Shown here one piece after another: positions 1 to 7,717 of a stretch of DNA of 64,000 bases. Both the position numbers and the translations under genes were made by a program. The stretch lies in contig NZ_CAJNBL010000010.1 of NCBI RefSeq assembly GCF_905221025.1, positions 1 to 64,000 on the forward strand, in the 5' to 3' direction. This DNA comes from Candidatus Nitrotoga fabula. GTDB taxonomy: Bacteria; Pseudomonadota; Gammaproteobacteria; Burkholderiales; Gallionellaceae. The notes below the pieces were generated by a model. That model was not told where the DNA came from, did not search any database, and was given only the letters and a program-made list of their open reading frames with translations. Position 1 is the first letter of the stretch; each line of letters opens with the position of its first letter.

Positions 1-325
1 TTCAAGGCCCATCATTTGGCTTAGTTCGGCAGATAAAACACCTCGATCTGGTCCTTATGCCTTGCGAATCAGGCCTTGACCGGCATGCCGTAATGAACCC
101 GAAGGTTGTCGAGGATCAATAACACCTTCTTGTCGGCGCCCTTGATGAGGCGCCGCAGGAAGTCGATCAGGATGCCGACATTGAGCGCGCCCTCGAAAAT
201 CTTCCAGCGCATCGTCCCTTTGTTGTTCACGCTGGAGATGATGGACATACCTTCCCACTTGCTGTTGATGCAAACGACCGGTGTTTCCTCTTGGGGGCAA
301 AGCTTCCCCAAAAAATTAAGGTAAC
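1..325 (-). pseudogene. IS630-family transposase remnant (C-terminal part)
   Basis: On the minus strand the translation reads like the DDE region of an IS630-type transposase, with a segment resembling SxxNNKGTMRWKIFEG followed by the hydrophobic strand and Asp of LLILDNLRVHYG, then HKDQIEVFYLPN. It is broken in several ways: TGA replaces an expected Trp codon near 68-70, a stop follows LPN where family members continue to the catalytic Glu, and the WGSFAPK and EETPVV segments lie in different frames around 293-300. The first catalytic Asp and the N-terminal helix-turn-helix are absent. It is cut by the window edge. I regard it as a decayed insertion sequence with no active product. Confidence 0.75.
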
Positions 326-360
326 GTTTACTGGAAAAATCTCGGAGTCGATTAAACGGT

Positions 361-560
361 CTATGGTTCGGGTTCGTGCCAAATTTCTACTGAGTTTTCC
401 AGTTTTGAGCATAGTGCTCTTTTCACCCGATATTCGAGATTGCTGGGGTCAATCTGCAAAGCCTGCTCAAAATACAATCCACTTTTCCCATAATCCTGAA
501 GTTTAAAATAACAGGTGGCCAATTCACTCAAGGGAAATACATCCAGGAGCCGCTTGTCAT
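361..560 (-). pseudogene. Fragment of a TPR-containing protein (remnant)
   Basis: One minus-strand frame ending at the TAG at 361-363 encodes a typical tetratricopeptide segment: LSELATCYFKLQDYGK, then SGLYFEQALQIDPSNLEYR. The A-x-C-Y-F...Y-G-K...A-L-x-I-D-P pattern is that of a TPR helix pair. The reading frame has no start codon and no recognisable catalytic domain upstream, so this is probably the tail of a broken gene next to the IS630 remnant. The parent family cannot be named; the tail of a large glycan-related membrane protein is one possibility. Confidence 0.4.
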
Positions 561-728
561 ATGCAATCGCATGTTCAGGGCTGCCAAATGGCCAACTGAG
601 AATGCAGCAATGATAAAGGCTGAAATTCCGGGATGGAAGGACTGCTGAAAATCCGGATGCCCGGAAGTGCCCCGTGTGCGAGGCTTCTTTACGAAAGATA
701 CAGTTTTACCGAAACATCGGAAGATGCC

Positions 729-805
729 TGGTAGGCACGATTGGACTCGAACCAACGACCCCCACCATGTCAAGGTGGTGCTCTAACCAGCTGAGCTACG
801 CGCCT
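729..805 (-). tRNA. tRNA-Val (anticodon GAC)
   Basis: The 77-nt minus-strand sequence folds as a cloverleaf: acceptor AGGCGCG pairs with CGUGCCU, the D-arm contains AGCUCAGCUGG, the anticodon stem CCACC/GGUGG encloses the loop UUGACAU with anticodon GAC, and the T-arm carries GGUUCGAGUCC. CCA is encoded. It would decode GUC and GUU valine codons. Confidence 0.96.
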
Positions 806-820
806 GTATGCCGAATTAGA

Positions 821-849
821 ATTGTAACCGAATTGCCGGGATGGTTCAA
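821..849 (-). promoter_or_regulatory. Sigma70-type promoter for tRNA-Val
   Basis: On the minus strand TTGAAC (844-849) and TACAAT (821-826) are separated by exactly 17 nt. The -10 box ends 15 nt before the tRNA, which suits a short 5' leader removed by RNase P. Both boxes were read directly; activity is inferred. Confidence 0.6.
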
Positions 850-1001
850 ATTTCACCGGGGCATGCCGGGTACTACAAGGCTACCGCAGATTACAGGCAC
901 GGCAAGCCCATGCGCCTCGGCTCACATTGCTGTGGTCCGGGCGGCAAGGTGGCGTAAAATGCACGTTTTGTTCCTGCATGAATTTCTCTGGCTACCTAAT
1001 T

Positions 1002-2393
1002 ATGACCATACGCACACGTTTCGCACCCAGCCCTACCGGCTATCTGCATATTGGCGGCGCACGCACCGCACTATTTTCCTGGGCTTATGCCCGCAGGCAC
1101 AAGGGAGCCTTTATCCTGCGCGTAGAAGACACCGACGTAGAGCGCTCGACGCCCGAAGCAGTGCAGGCCATTCTGGATGGCATGGCATGGCTCAACCTGG
1201 ATTACGACGAAGGCCCGTTCTATCAGATGCAGTGCATGGGCCGATACAAAGAGGTCATCCGCAACCTGCTCGACCAGGGCTTGGCCTATTACTGCTATGC
1301 CTCTTCGGAGGAACTCGATGCGATGCGCGAGGAGCAACGTGCGCGCGGAGCCAAACCGCGCTACGACGGCCGCTGGCGGCCGGAGCCGGGCAAGGTGCTG
1401 CCGCCTCCCCCATCAGGCGTAAAGCCGGTCGTGCGATTCAAGAATCCCGTATCCGGCGTGGTTGCATGGAATGATCTGGTAAAGGGACAGATCGCATTCG
1501 ACAATGAAGAACTGGACGACCTCATCATTGCGCGGGCCGATGGCACCCCCACCTATAATTTCTGCGTGGTGGTGGATGACTGGGACATGAATATCACCCA
1601 TGTGATCCGCGGCGATGACCATGTCAACAACACCCCGCGCCAGATCAACATTCTCAGGGCACTGGGCGCCAGCGTGCCCCAGTACGCGCACCTGTCGATG
1701 ATACTGGGGGACGACGGTCAGAAGCTTTCCAAACGGCATGGCGCAGTCAGCGTGATGCAGTATGAAGAAGACGGCTATCTGCCGGAAGCAGTCATCAATT
1801 ACCTGGCCAGGCTGGGATGGTCGCACGGCAACGAAGAAATCTTTTCGGCGCAGCAGTTCTGCTCCTGGTTTGACCTTGACCATATCACTCCGTCCGCCGC
1901 GCAGTTCAACACCGAAAAGCTGAACTGGCTGAACCAGCACTACATCAAACAGGCCGACAACGGAAAGCTGGCAAAACTGGTTGCCCCCCGCCTGCACGCT
2001 CGGGGAGTGCTGATCAGCTCCCGACCCGACCTGGAATCCATCATCGCCCTGTACAAGGAACGGGTGGCAACCCTGAATGAGCTGGCAGACGCAGCGGAGG
2101 TCTTCTATATCGACCTGCACCCCAACCAGGAGCTGCTCGATGCCCAGCTTTCTGCCGAAGCGCTGCCCGCCCTGCGCGACCTGGCGGAACACCTGAAGGA
2201 CACCCCCTGGGAAACCGCGGCCATCGGAGCCGCGATCAAGGGAACCATCACCCGGCACGGGCTGAAAATGCCCAGACTGGCCATGCCGCTGCGGGTGATG
2301 CTAACCGGGCAGACACAGACGCCATCGGTGGATGCCGTAATTGCCCTGTTCCCGCGCGAAGAAGTACTGGCGCGACTGGCGCGATATATTTAG
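1002..2393 (+). CDS. gltX: Glutamyl-tRNA synthetase
   Basis: Class I aminoacyl-tRNA synthetase that charges tRNA-Glu with glutamate in the cytoplasm. The 463-residue product has the usual length. The start [13 protein letters not shown] at 1002 is chosen because the HIGH-type signature (HIGG, residues 16-19) sits near the N-terminus as in the family; the same frame is open further upstream but that extension is not family-like. The second ATP-binding signature is KLSKR at about residues 241-245, followed by HGAVSV. A tRNA-Glu gene lies 160 bp downstream. Whether it is discriminating or also charges tRNA-Gln cannot be decided by eye. No disruption is seen. Confidence 0.97.
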   Translation: MTIRTRFAPSPTGYLHIGGARTALFSWAYARRHKGAFILRVEDTDVERSTPEAVQAILDGMAWLNLDYDEGPFYQMQCMGRYKEVIRNLLDQGLAYYCYASSEELDAMREEQRARGAKPRYDGRWRPEPGKVLPPPPSGVKPVVRFKNPVSGVVAWNDLVKGQIAFDNEELDDLIIARADGTPTYNFCVVVDDWDMNITHVIRGDDHVNNTPRQINILRALGASVPQYAHLSMILGDDGQKLSKRHGAVSVMQYEEDGYLPEAVINYLARLGWSHGNEEIFSAQQFCSWFDLDHITPSAAQFNTEKLNWLNQHYIKQADNGKLAKLVAPRLHARGVLISSRPDLESIIALYKERVATLNELADAAEVFYIDLHPNQELLDAQLSAEALPALRDLAEHLKDTPWETAAIGAAIKGTITRHGLKMPRLAMPLRVMLTGQTQTPSVDAVIALFPREEVLARLARYI

Positions 2394-2399
2394 CATTTA

Positions 2400-2433
2400 A
2401 TCGGGCATCCGCCTTTACAAGGACAGGCCCGAT
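2400..2433 (+). terminator. Hairpin downstream of gltX
   Basis: ATCGGGC (2400-2406) and GCCCGAT (2427-2433) can pair around a 20-nt loop just after the gltX stop. There is no T-run after it, and it overlaps the -35 box of the tRNA promoter, so its role as a terminator is doubtful. Confidence 0.3.
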
Positions 2434-2442
2434 CATTATAAT
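2414..2442 (+). promoter_or_regulatory. Sigma70-type promoter for the tRNA-Ala/tRNA-Glu pair
   Basis: TTTACA (2414-2419) and a consensus TATAAT (2437-2442) are separated by 17 nt. The -10 box ends 13 nt before the mature tRNA-Ala, and the following GC-rich stretch resembles the discriminator of stable-RNA promoters. No other promoter is needed for tRNA-Glu 23 nt further on. Confidence 0.7.
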
Positions 2443-2455
2443 GCGCGCACCTTTC

Positions 2456-2531
<76 letters not shown>

Positions 2532-2554
2532 GAATGGTAACAAAAAGCCCTTTA

Positions 2555-2630
2555 GTCCCCATCGTCTAGAGGCCTAGGACACCGCCCTTTCACGGCGATA
2601 ACACGAGTTCGAATCTCGTTGGGGACGCCA
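2555..2630 (+). tRNA. tRNA-Glu (anticodon UUC)
   Basis: A 76-nt cloverleaf beginning GUCCCCAUCGUCUAGAGG, with anticodon stem CCGCC/GGCGA-type pairing around the loop CUUUCAC (anticodon UUC), T-arm CGAGUUCGAAUCUCG and encoded GCCA. It decodes GAA and GAG. Its 3' end marks the left border of the accessory KAP/NACHT region, a position where integrating elements often enter, although no duplicated att-like copy of its 3' end was found before hupB. Confidence 0.96.
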
Positions 2631-2998
2631 GACATATCTGCGTATTAGTTTTTACACCTGCCTGTTATTTGTATCTGCTCCCTACCCGGGATTGATTCCG
2701 GAGTATATTTCCAGAACGCAGGTCATCCCCTGCTAAACCGTTACCGCACATGGCTCATTTCACGAATTAGAAGAAAATTCACTGCTGACGGCCAGGGCAT
2801 TTCAATCCCCCACCGGCTCCATTTGATTCCGCACCGGTTCCTGCGCTGAATAAACCCGGCATGGTTTCCCACAGCCTACCCAGACTGCAATTCCCCCTCA
2901 GCCTTGAATTCCGCCTGTAATGCAACGTACAGCATATTTTAATTGAGATCACTGATAAAATTAGCTTGTTTATCATATAACCCATTTCTTCAACGATC
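2631..2998. other. Gene-free spacer between tRNA-Glu and the KAP/NACHT module
   Basis: About 370 bp without a credible reading frame. The right half is AT-rich and must hold the promoter of the module, but no well-spaced -35/-10 pair stands out. No integrase fragment or repeat of the tRNA end is visible. Confidence 0.5.
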
Positions 2999-4351
2999 AT
3001 GACGGATCCCACTATGCCCAATGACCTCCCCGCTCTTGAAGATAAGCTTGAGTGGCAAACAGAGAAAATGCGTATTCTTGAACATATATGCAAGTGTGAA
3101 ATGCCTCACATTATGGGTGTCCATGGGGACTGGGGCAGCGGCAAAACCAGTTTTATGCGTCAACTGGAAAAACTCTTGAAAGAACGCTTACTACCTAACG
3201 GCGAACCACTCGACCTTCCAGATACAATCATCCCTATCTGGTTCGATGCATGGCAATATCAAAATGAACCGGTTCCGGTTGTCGCCTTGCTCCACGAAAT
3301 ACGCCGTCAGATGCAAGGCATTGAACGGTTGAAAGCTAAATTCGAGGAAATAGGTACAATCGCTCTCTACTCCTTATTAGACGGGGTCTCTGGTATAAGC
3401 AGGGCAATCGGCCTAGAGGGGATCAGTGCCGAAAAAATCGAGCAACACGCTGAAAAATGGGAACAGCAACACCACGCACAAGCCCTCGCCTCTGACACCA
3501 TCCGCAATCAATTAAAAAAAACCATTCAATGCCTGTTGCCCACAAAAGAATACCGCCTGGCGGTATTCATCGACGACCTCGATCGATGCAACCCGAAAGC
3601 CGCCTTTCGCTTGCTTGAAGGTTTAAAAATTTACCTCAGCATTCCCAATTGCGTATTCATCCTAGGCATGAACGAAAGAATTCTGGTGGATGCAATACGC
3701 GAGGAAATCTCCGCACCCAAAGATACCTCCGGGGAAGAACTTAAACTTCGTGCGGCCCATTATCTTGAAAAAATTTGTACTGACATCTACCGGTTGCCCA
3801 TTCCGAACGATCCCCTGAAATTTTTATTACATTTTATACCAGACGAAAACCACAAAACCGCTCTACGATGTGCGATTCTCAATAAAAAATCCGATTCAAA
3901 GCCAGCGATTCCTTGTCTGCCCCCCAACCCGCGCCGACTCAAGGCGTTAGCCCGTCAATGGCTCTGTTTTTCGCAATACCTGGACTTTCCAGAAGAAAAC
4001 ACCGAACAGCAGAAATACTGGGCGGCGCGCATACTGATTGCAGCTTATGTACATCAATTTCACCGGGATCTGTGGGAACGCTGGCATTTCAATCCAGATT
4101 TCTTCATGCAAATCTCGGCATGGTGCAATAACCAGATCACCGAGGAAACTCACGACAAGTACAAATGGATCGGGGCGCTTAAACTCTCCGGAAAGCAAAA
4201 TAACGACGGAACATGGACATCCGGGTTTCCTAATCCAGGCGATATCGACACTTTCTGGATGGACAGCCTGATCAATGAACATCCCAACCTTGTTGCGCGA
4301 GATTTCACGTCTTTGCTGAATCGCACCCGCTTACTCCAAACCTCATCATGA
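2999..4351 (+). CDS. KAP-family P-loop NTPase
   Basis: The 450-residue product has the hallmarks of the KAP NTPase family (the group of Kidins220/ARMS and the phage-exclusion protein PifA). Walker A is GDWGSGKT at residues 43-50, the family motif IPIWFDAWQYQNE follows at about 79-90, and Walker B is LAVFIDDLDRC at about 187-197, followed by the LLEGLKIYL and FILGMNERIL segments typical of the family. Many KAP proteins carry membrane helices inside the NTPase domain; the weakly hydrophobic stretch at about 118-137 is not convincing, so it may be soluble. The start at 2999 lacks a clear Shine-Dalgarno; ATG at 3014 is an alternative. Its stop overlaps the next gene as ATGA, so the two are translationally coupled. 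The biochemical role is unknown; a role in anti-phage defence is inferred from family and partner. Confidence 0.85.
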   Translation: MTDPTMPNDLPALEDKLEWQTEKMRILEHICKCEMPHIMGVHGDWGSGKTSFMRQLEKLLKERLLPNGEPLDLPDTIIPIWFDAWQYQNEPVPVVALLHEIRRQMQGIERLKAKFEEIGTIALYSLLDGVSGISRAIGLEGISAEKIEQHAEKWEQQHHAQALASDTIRNQLKKTIQCLLPTKEYRLAVFIDDLDRCNPKAAFRLLEGLKIYLSIPNCVFILGMNERILVDAIREEISAPKDTSGEELKLRAAHYLEKICTDIYRLPIPNDPLKFLLHFIPDENHKTALRCAILNKKSDSKPAIPCLPPNPRRLKALARQWLCFSQYLDFPEENTEQQKYWAARILIAAYVHQFHRDLWERWHFNPDFFMQISAWCNNQITEETHDKYKWIGALKLSGKQNNDGTWTSGFPNPGDIDTFWMDSLINEHPNLVARDFTSLLNRTRLLQTSS

Positions 4352-6672
4352 CCATCAAACCGCTCGACCCCTCCCTGCCCAAACTTTGGGACGACTTCAC
4401 GCTACGCCCCTATCTGGGCGAAATCCGTCGCCGCCACGGCATCGTCGAAACGCTTGCGCTGCCATCCATGCGCGACTTACCGCCGCTTCGAATTGAAACC
4501 ACTTTTGTATCACCGCTATTATCTGAAAAACAGGTATATCCGGACACCGACCCCAGCCAATGGCCCAAAGGGCAAAATCTACTGGATGCATTGGGAGCTT
4601 CCCAGCAATTGGTCGTTCTGGGCGACCCCGGTGGCGGCAAAACCACGCTGAGCAAGTGGCTGGCGTGGCGCCTGTCATCGGGGTTAACCTCGCCTCTTCC
4701 TCCTGTTCTTGAAGGGCGCATGCCGCTGCCTTGCATTTTGCGTGAAATGCCGCCAGCAGCGTTTACACCAGATATGACTTTACCCGATCTAGCGGGTCTG
4801 ATGGCAGACATATTGCTCGGCGTCAAAGCCGACGACAACCTCAAAGCCAGCCTACACGCGCGTATGCGTTCAGGACATTATGTCCTCATCCTGGATGGCG
4901 TAGATGAAATCCCCGTCGCACACAGAAAAATCGTTGCCGAATGGATCAAACAGGCAAGGTTTCAGAAAGCCTGCGTACTTGCCACCTCCCGGATCGTTGG
5001 CTATAAAGACTGCCCGGTTGACCGCAGCATTCCAGAACCCGATGATGACCTGAAAATCCAATCCTATCCGAGCTCCCATGGAGAGCTGCCAGTTTGGCTG
5101 GATGCAAAAACAGATATACCCGGGTTCGAGAAATGGGCGAAAATCCTTTACCTGATGCCATTTGACCAGCACCGCATCAACATTTTCGCTGAAAACTGGT
5201 ACCGGCAACGCTGCGGAACGGAACTGGAAGCAAAACAAAAAACCGAGGATCTGCTTGCCTCTTTAACGAAGTCGGAAGCAACCAGGCAATTGGCCCGCAC
5301 CCCCAACCTGCTCAGCCTGATGGCCATTGTGCATCGCGAACGCGCCCATCTGCCGGATGGCAAGGCACTGCTCTATGATGAGATTGCCAACGCCTACATC
5401 AATACCATCGACCAGCAACGCAATATCCTGCCTGGGGATGCCCTTGCCCCTTATGGATGGAAAGAACGCAAGACATGGCTGGCTTATATCGGCTTCCAGA
5501 TGCAGCAACTCCGAATGAATCCAGACATAACAGAGTTTCCGATAAGAGAAATAAGCGACGATGGCCTTCTGGCACAAAAAACAGACGTGGAAGCATGGCT
5601 GGCAGAAGCCATGGAAGATTCTGGAGTAAAAGCTCCAATTTCAGCTGCAAGAGAATTTCTCGCGTGGGTGGCGCGCCGTAGCGGCCTGTTATTACCTCGC
5701 GGAGAAGATCGCTATGCCTTTGTACACCTGAGCTTCCAGGAATATTTCTGCGCCTGCTACCTTGATTCCCGCATCGTAAGGCCCACCTTCTTTTCCGGGA
5801 ACACGACAAACCCAGACTCGGTTAACCCAAAAAATCTGCGTACCTGGAGTGGACTTTCCATCTGGCGCGAAACTTTTGTTTACCTTTTTGAACTTCTCTC
5901 AGCAGAGCGCGGCTCCGACTGGGTAGATGCCCTGGCAGATATCCTGTTTAGCCAAAGTTCTGATAAAAACCGGGATTTCGAGAAAAATCTTGGGACGCTT
6001 ACTGGACTCATTCTCGCGAATCAACACATCCGCAGCAACGGAAAATGGAAAGAACAGCTAAAACATATTGATTTTCGCGGCACTTCTGTCTCCGACCTCT
6101 CGCCTCTGGCAGGGCTAGGAAATCTGGAGACGCTTGATCTTGAGAGCACTTCTGTCTCCGACCTCTCGCCTCTGGCAGGGCTAGGAAATCTGGAGATGCT
6201 TAATCTTGAGAGCACTTCTGTCTCCGACCTCTCGCCTCTGGCAGGGCTAGAAAATCTGAAGACGCTTTTTCTTAGTAACACTTCTGTCTCCGACCTCTCG
6301 CCTCTGGCAGGGCTAGGAAATCTGGGGATGCTTGATCTTAGGAACACTTCTGTCTCCGACCTCTCGCCTCTGGCAGGGCTAGAAAATCTGAGGGTGCTTT
6401 TTCTTAGTAACCCTTCTGTCTCCGACCTCTCGCCTCTGGCAGGGCTAGAAAATCTGAGGGTGCTTTTTCTTAGTAACACTTCTGTCTCCGACCTCTCGCC
6501 TCTGGCAGGGCTAGGAAATCTGGGGATGCTTGATCTTAGGAGCACTTCTGTCTCCGACCTCTCGCCTCTGGCAGGGCTAGAAAATCTGAAGACGCTTTTT
6601 CTTAGTAACACTTCTGTCTCCGACCTCTCGCCTCTGGCAGGGCTAGGAAATCTCTCAATCCAGTATGAGTGA
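4348..6672 (+). CDS. NACHT NTPase with C-terminal leucine-rich repeats (NLR-like)
   Basis: A 774-residue STAND-class protein. Residues 1-88 form a short N-terminal region without a recognisable effector domain. The NACHT domain follows: Walker A GDPGGGKTT at 92-100, Walker B YVLILDGVDEIP at 178-189, a sensor-like VLATSR near 210, and further on the winged-helix-type VHLSFQEYF at about 458-466. From about residue 578 to 769 there are nine 22-residue leucine-rich repeats of the consensus TSVSDLSPLAGLxNLxxLxL; the protein then ends after SIQYE. This sensor-NTPase plus LRR order is that of NLR immune receptors; bacterial NACHT proteins are established anti-phage defence proteins. It begins inside the stop codon of the KAP gene. 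With no effector domain of its own, the KAP protein is the obvious candidate partner (inference). Convergent with hupB. Confidence 0.88.
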   Translation: MTIKPLDPSLPKLWDDFTLRPYLGEIRRRHGIVETLALPSMRDLPPLRIETTFVSPLLSEKQVYPDTDPSQWPKGQNLLDALGASQQLVVLGDPGGGKTTLSKWLAWRLSSGLTSPLPPVLEGRMPLPCILREMPPAAFTPDMTLPDLAGLMADILLGVKADDNLKASLHARMRSGHYVLILDGVDEIPVAHRKIVAEWIKQARFQKACVLATSRIVGYKDCPVDRSIPEPDDDLKIQSYPSSHGELPVWLDAKTDIPGFEKWAKILYLMPFDQHRINIFAENWYRQRCGTELEAKQKTEDLLASLTKSEATRQLARTPNLLSLMAIVHRERAHLPDGKALLYDEIANAYINTIDQQRNILPGDALAPYGWKERKTWLAYIGFQMQQLRMNPDITEFPIREISDDGLLAQKTDVEAWLAEAMEDSGVKAPISAAREFLAWVARRSGLLLPRGEDRYAFVHLSFQEYFCACYLDSRIVRPTFFSGNTTNPDSVNPKNLRTWSGLSIWRETFVYLFELLSAERGSDWVDALADILFSQSSDKNRDFEKNLGTLTGLILANQHIRSNGKWKEQLKHIDFRGTSVSDLSPLAGLGNLETLDLESTSVSDLSPLAGLGNLEMLNLESTSVSDLSPLAGLENLKTLFLSNTSVSDLSPLAGLGNLGMLDLRNTSVSDLSPLAGLENLRVLFLSNPSVSDLSPLAGLENLRVLFLSNTSVSDLSPLAGLGNLGMLDLRSTSVSDLSPLAGLENLKTLFLSNTSVSDLSPLAGLGNLSIQYE
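6081..6653 (+). repeat. Array of 66-bp tandem repeats encoding LRRs
   Basis: Nine units start at 6081, 6147, 6213, 6279, 6345, 6411, 6477, 6543 and 6609 with an exact 66-bp period; the last is truncated. A core of about 37 bp starting CACTTCTGTCTCCGACC and running through CTGGCAGGGCTA is practically identical in all copies; the only change I see is CCT for ACT at the start of unit six. The remaining part alternates between a GGAAATCTGG type (product GNLGMLDLR) and a GAAAATCTGA type (product ENLKTLFLSN or ENLRVLFLSN). Units 3 and 8 are the same and pairs 4-5 and 7-8 are near copies, which suggests block duplications. All units stay in the NACHT reading frame. Confidence 0.97.
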
Positions 6673-7026
6673 TTATAACCTGCGCTCAACCATTAACAGA
6701 CGAACAGCTGTTCCAGATACTGCAGCGCCAGTCTCGCAGCACTGGGGTATGCTACTGCGGGCTGGCCAAAATACAACGCAATTGTTACACACTGTTTGCA
6801 CGAGGTAAGCTTGTAGCATATCAGGGGAATCTTACGGGTGTCAGGAATGTAGTCTGCCAGAAAAACAGGGAATCCCCAGGGAAATCGCAATCTGGAAGAA
6901 GACTGCTGTTTCAGACCGAATTCCAATCAAGACTCGGCGTTGATCCGCCATCTTAGAAACCTGAAGCACCGGATAGCTGCTTGTTAAACACTTCACCGGG
7001 GCATTGCACCCCTGGGGATGGAAACC
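6673..7026. other. Gene-free stretch between the NACHT gene and hupB
   Basis: No coding frame with recognisable product on either strand. It probably contains the right border of the accessory module. No integrase, IS end or direct repeat of the tRNA-Glu 3' end was found. Confidence 0.5.
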
Positions 7027-7058
7027 TGCGGCAGGCAACCCATACTCCGCCTGCCGCA
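7027..7058 (-). terminator. Hairpin downstream of hupB
   Basis: Perfect 10-bp arms TGCGGCAGGC (7027-7036) and GCCTGCCGCA (7049-7058) with a 12-nt loop, 24 bp past the hupB stop and between two convergent genes. A T-run is missing on the hupB side, so it may stabilise the 3' end rather than act as a strong intrinsic terminator. Confidence 0.5.
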
Positions 7059-7082
7059 AATTTTGGGAACGAAAGCGGATTT

Positions 7083-7376
7083 TTATTTCTTCTTGATTTT
7101 TGCGCTGGCAACTGCGTCTTTCAATTTGCTGCCAACCTTGAACTTGACGACATTTTTGGCAGCAATCTTGAGCTCCTTGCCGGTGGCCGGATTGCGACCG
7201 ACCCTGGCAGCACGCGTTTCAACGGCAAACGTGCCAAAACCAATCAGCTGAACGTTGCTTCCTTTGGTCAGCGAGGTCTGAATCGTGGCCATCAATGCGT
7301 TCAGGGTTTCCTCCACGCTGGCCTTGGTCTGCTTCGTGGATTTGGCTACTGCATCAATCAGCTCGGTTTTATTCAT
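7083..7376 (-). CDS. hupB: DNA-binding protein HU
   Basis: Small histone-like nucleoid protein that dimerises and bends DNA. The 97-residue product begins MNKTELIDAVAKSTK and carries the conserved loop GFGTF...RxxRxGRNPATGKE that forms the DNA-binding arms. It is a few residues longer than the usual 90 because of a lysine-rich tail ending IKKK. A GGGAG Shine-Dalgarno lies 8 nt before the ATG. It is a monocistronic gene with its own promoter. Confidence 0.95.
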   Translation of the reverse strand: MNKTELIDAVAKSTKQTKASVEETLNALMATIQTSLTKGSNVQLIGFGTFAVETRAARVGRNPATGKELKIAAKNVVKFKVGSKLKDAVASAKIKKK

Positions 7377-7717
7377 AGTATTGACTCCCTAGTGGTTGAA
7401 AAGACGGTGCACTGTACCAAGTCATGCCATCAATTACAAGAAATTATAAAAACTATTCATGCGTTGAGTAACATTTTTTTAACAGATGGCGTGGGTTTTA
7501 CCCATTTAAAAACCTATTCTGCAAGGAACAAGGCCGAAAAACACCGCACAACAACCCAGGAGATGGCGGCACGGACCAATATAACATTTTGATTTATAAT
7601 AATCTAATATTTACCACCCTGATCATTCTCCACCAACGATCCGGTTTGCGGCTACCGTCACGCCAGCCTTTAACCACGCCAGCAGCAAAAACCCTCGTGA
7701 ATGCAGCATTTATGCCA
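7377..7717. other. Spacer upstream of hupB and downstream of tilS
   Basis: Holds the hupB promoter at its left end. The rest is AT-rich then GC-rich without a credible gene; short frames here overlap the tail of tilS or lack any family resemblance. Confidence 0.5.
7411..7439 (-). promoter_or_regulatory. Sigma70-type promoter for hupB
   Basis: On the minus strand TTGTAA (7434-7439) and TACAGT (7411-7416) are 17 nt apart, giving a leader of about 30 nt before the hupB ATG. Confidence 0.45.

Noticed and set aside
1413-2258. 281-codon frame antisense to gltX
   Set aside because: Shadow of a well-supported gltX; composition-driven open frame without family resemblance.
6081-6653. Regular repeats considered as a CRISPR array
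   Set aside because: The period is 66 bp throughout, the parts between cores are themselves near copies rather than unique spacers, and the whole array is one coding frame.
6021-6689. A 222-codon minus-strand frame with a repetitive protein (SPARGERSETEVLL repeats)
   Set aside because: It is the mirror of the 66-bp LRR repeats; the plus strand has a complete NACHT-LRR protein and the minus frame has no ribosome-binding site or family.
2555-7082. Search for a direct repeat of the tRNA-Glu 3' end as an attachment site
   Set aside because: No copy of the tRNA 3' end was found between the NACHT gene and hupB.
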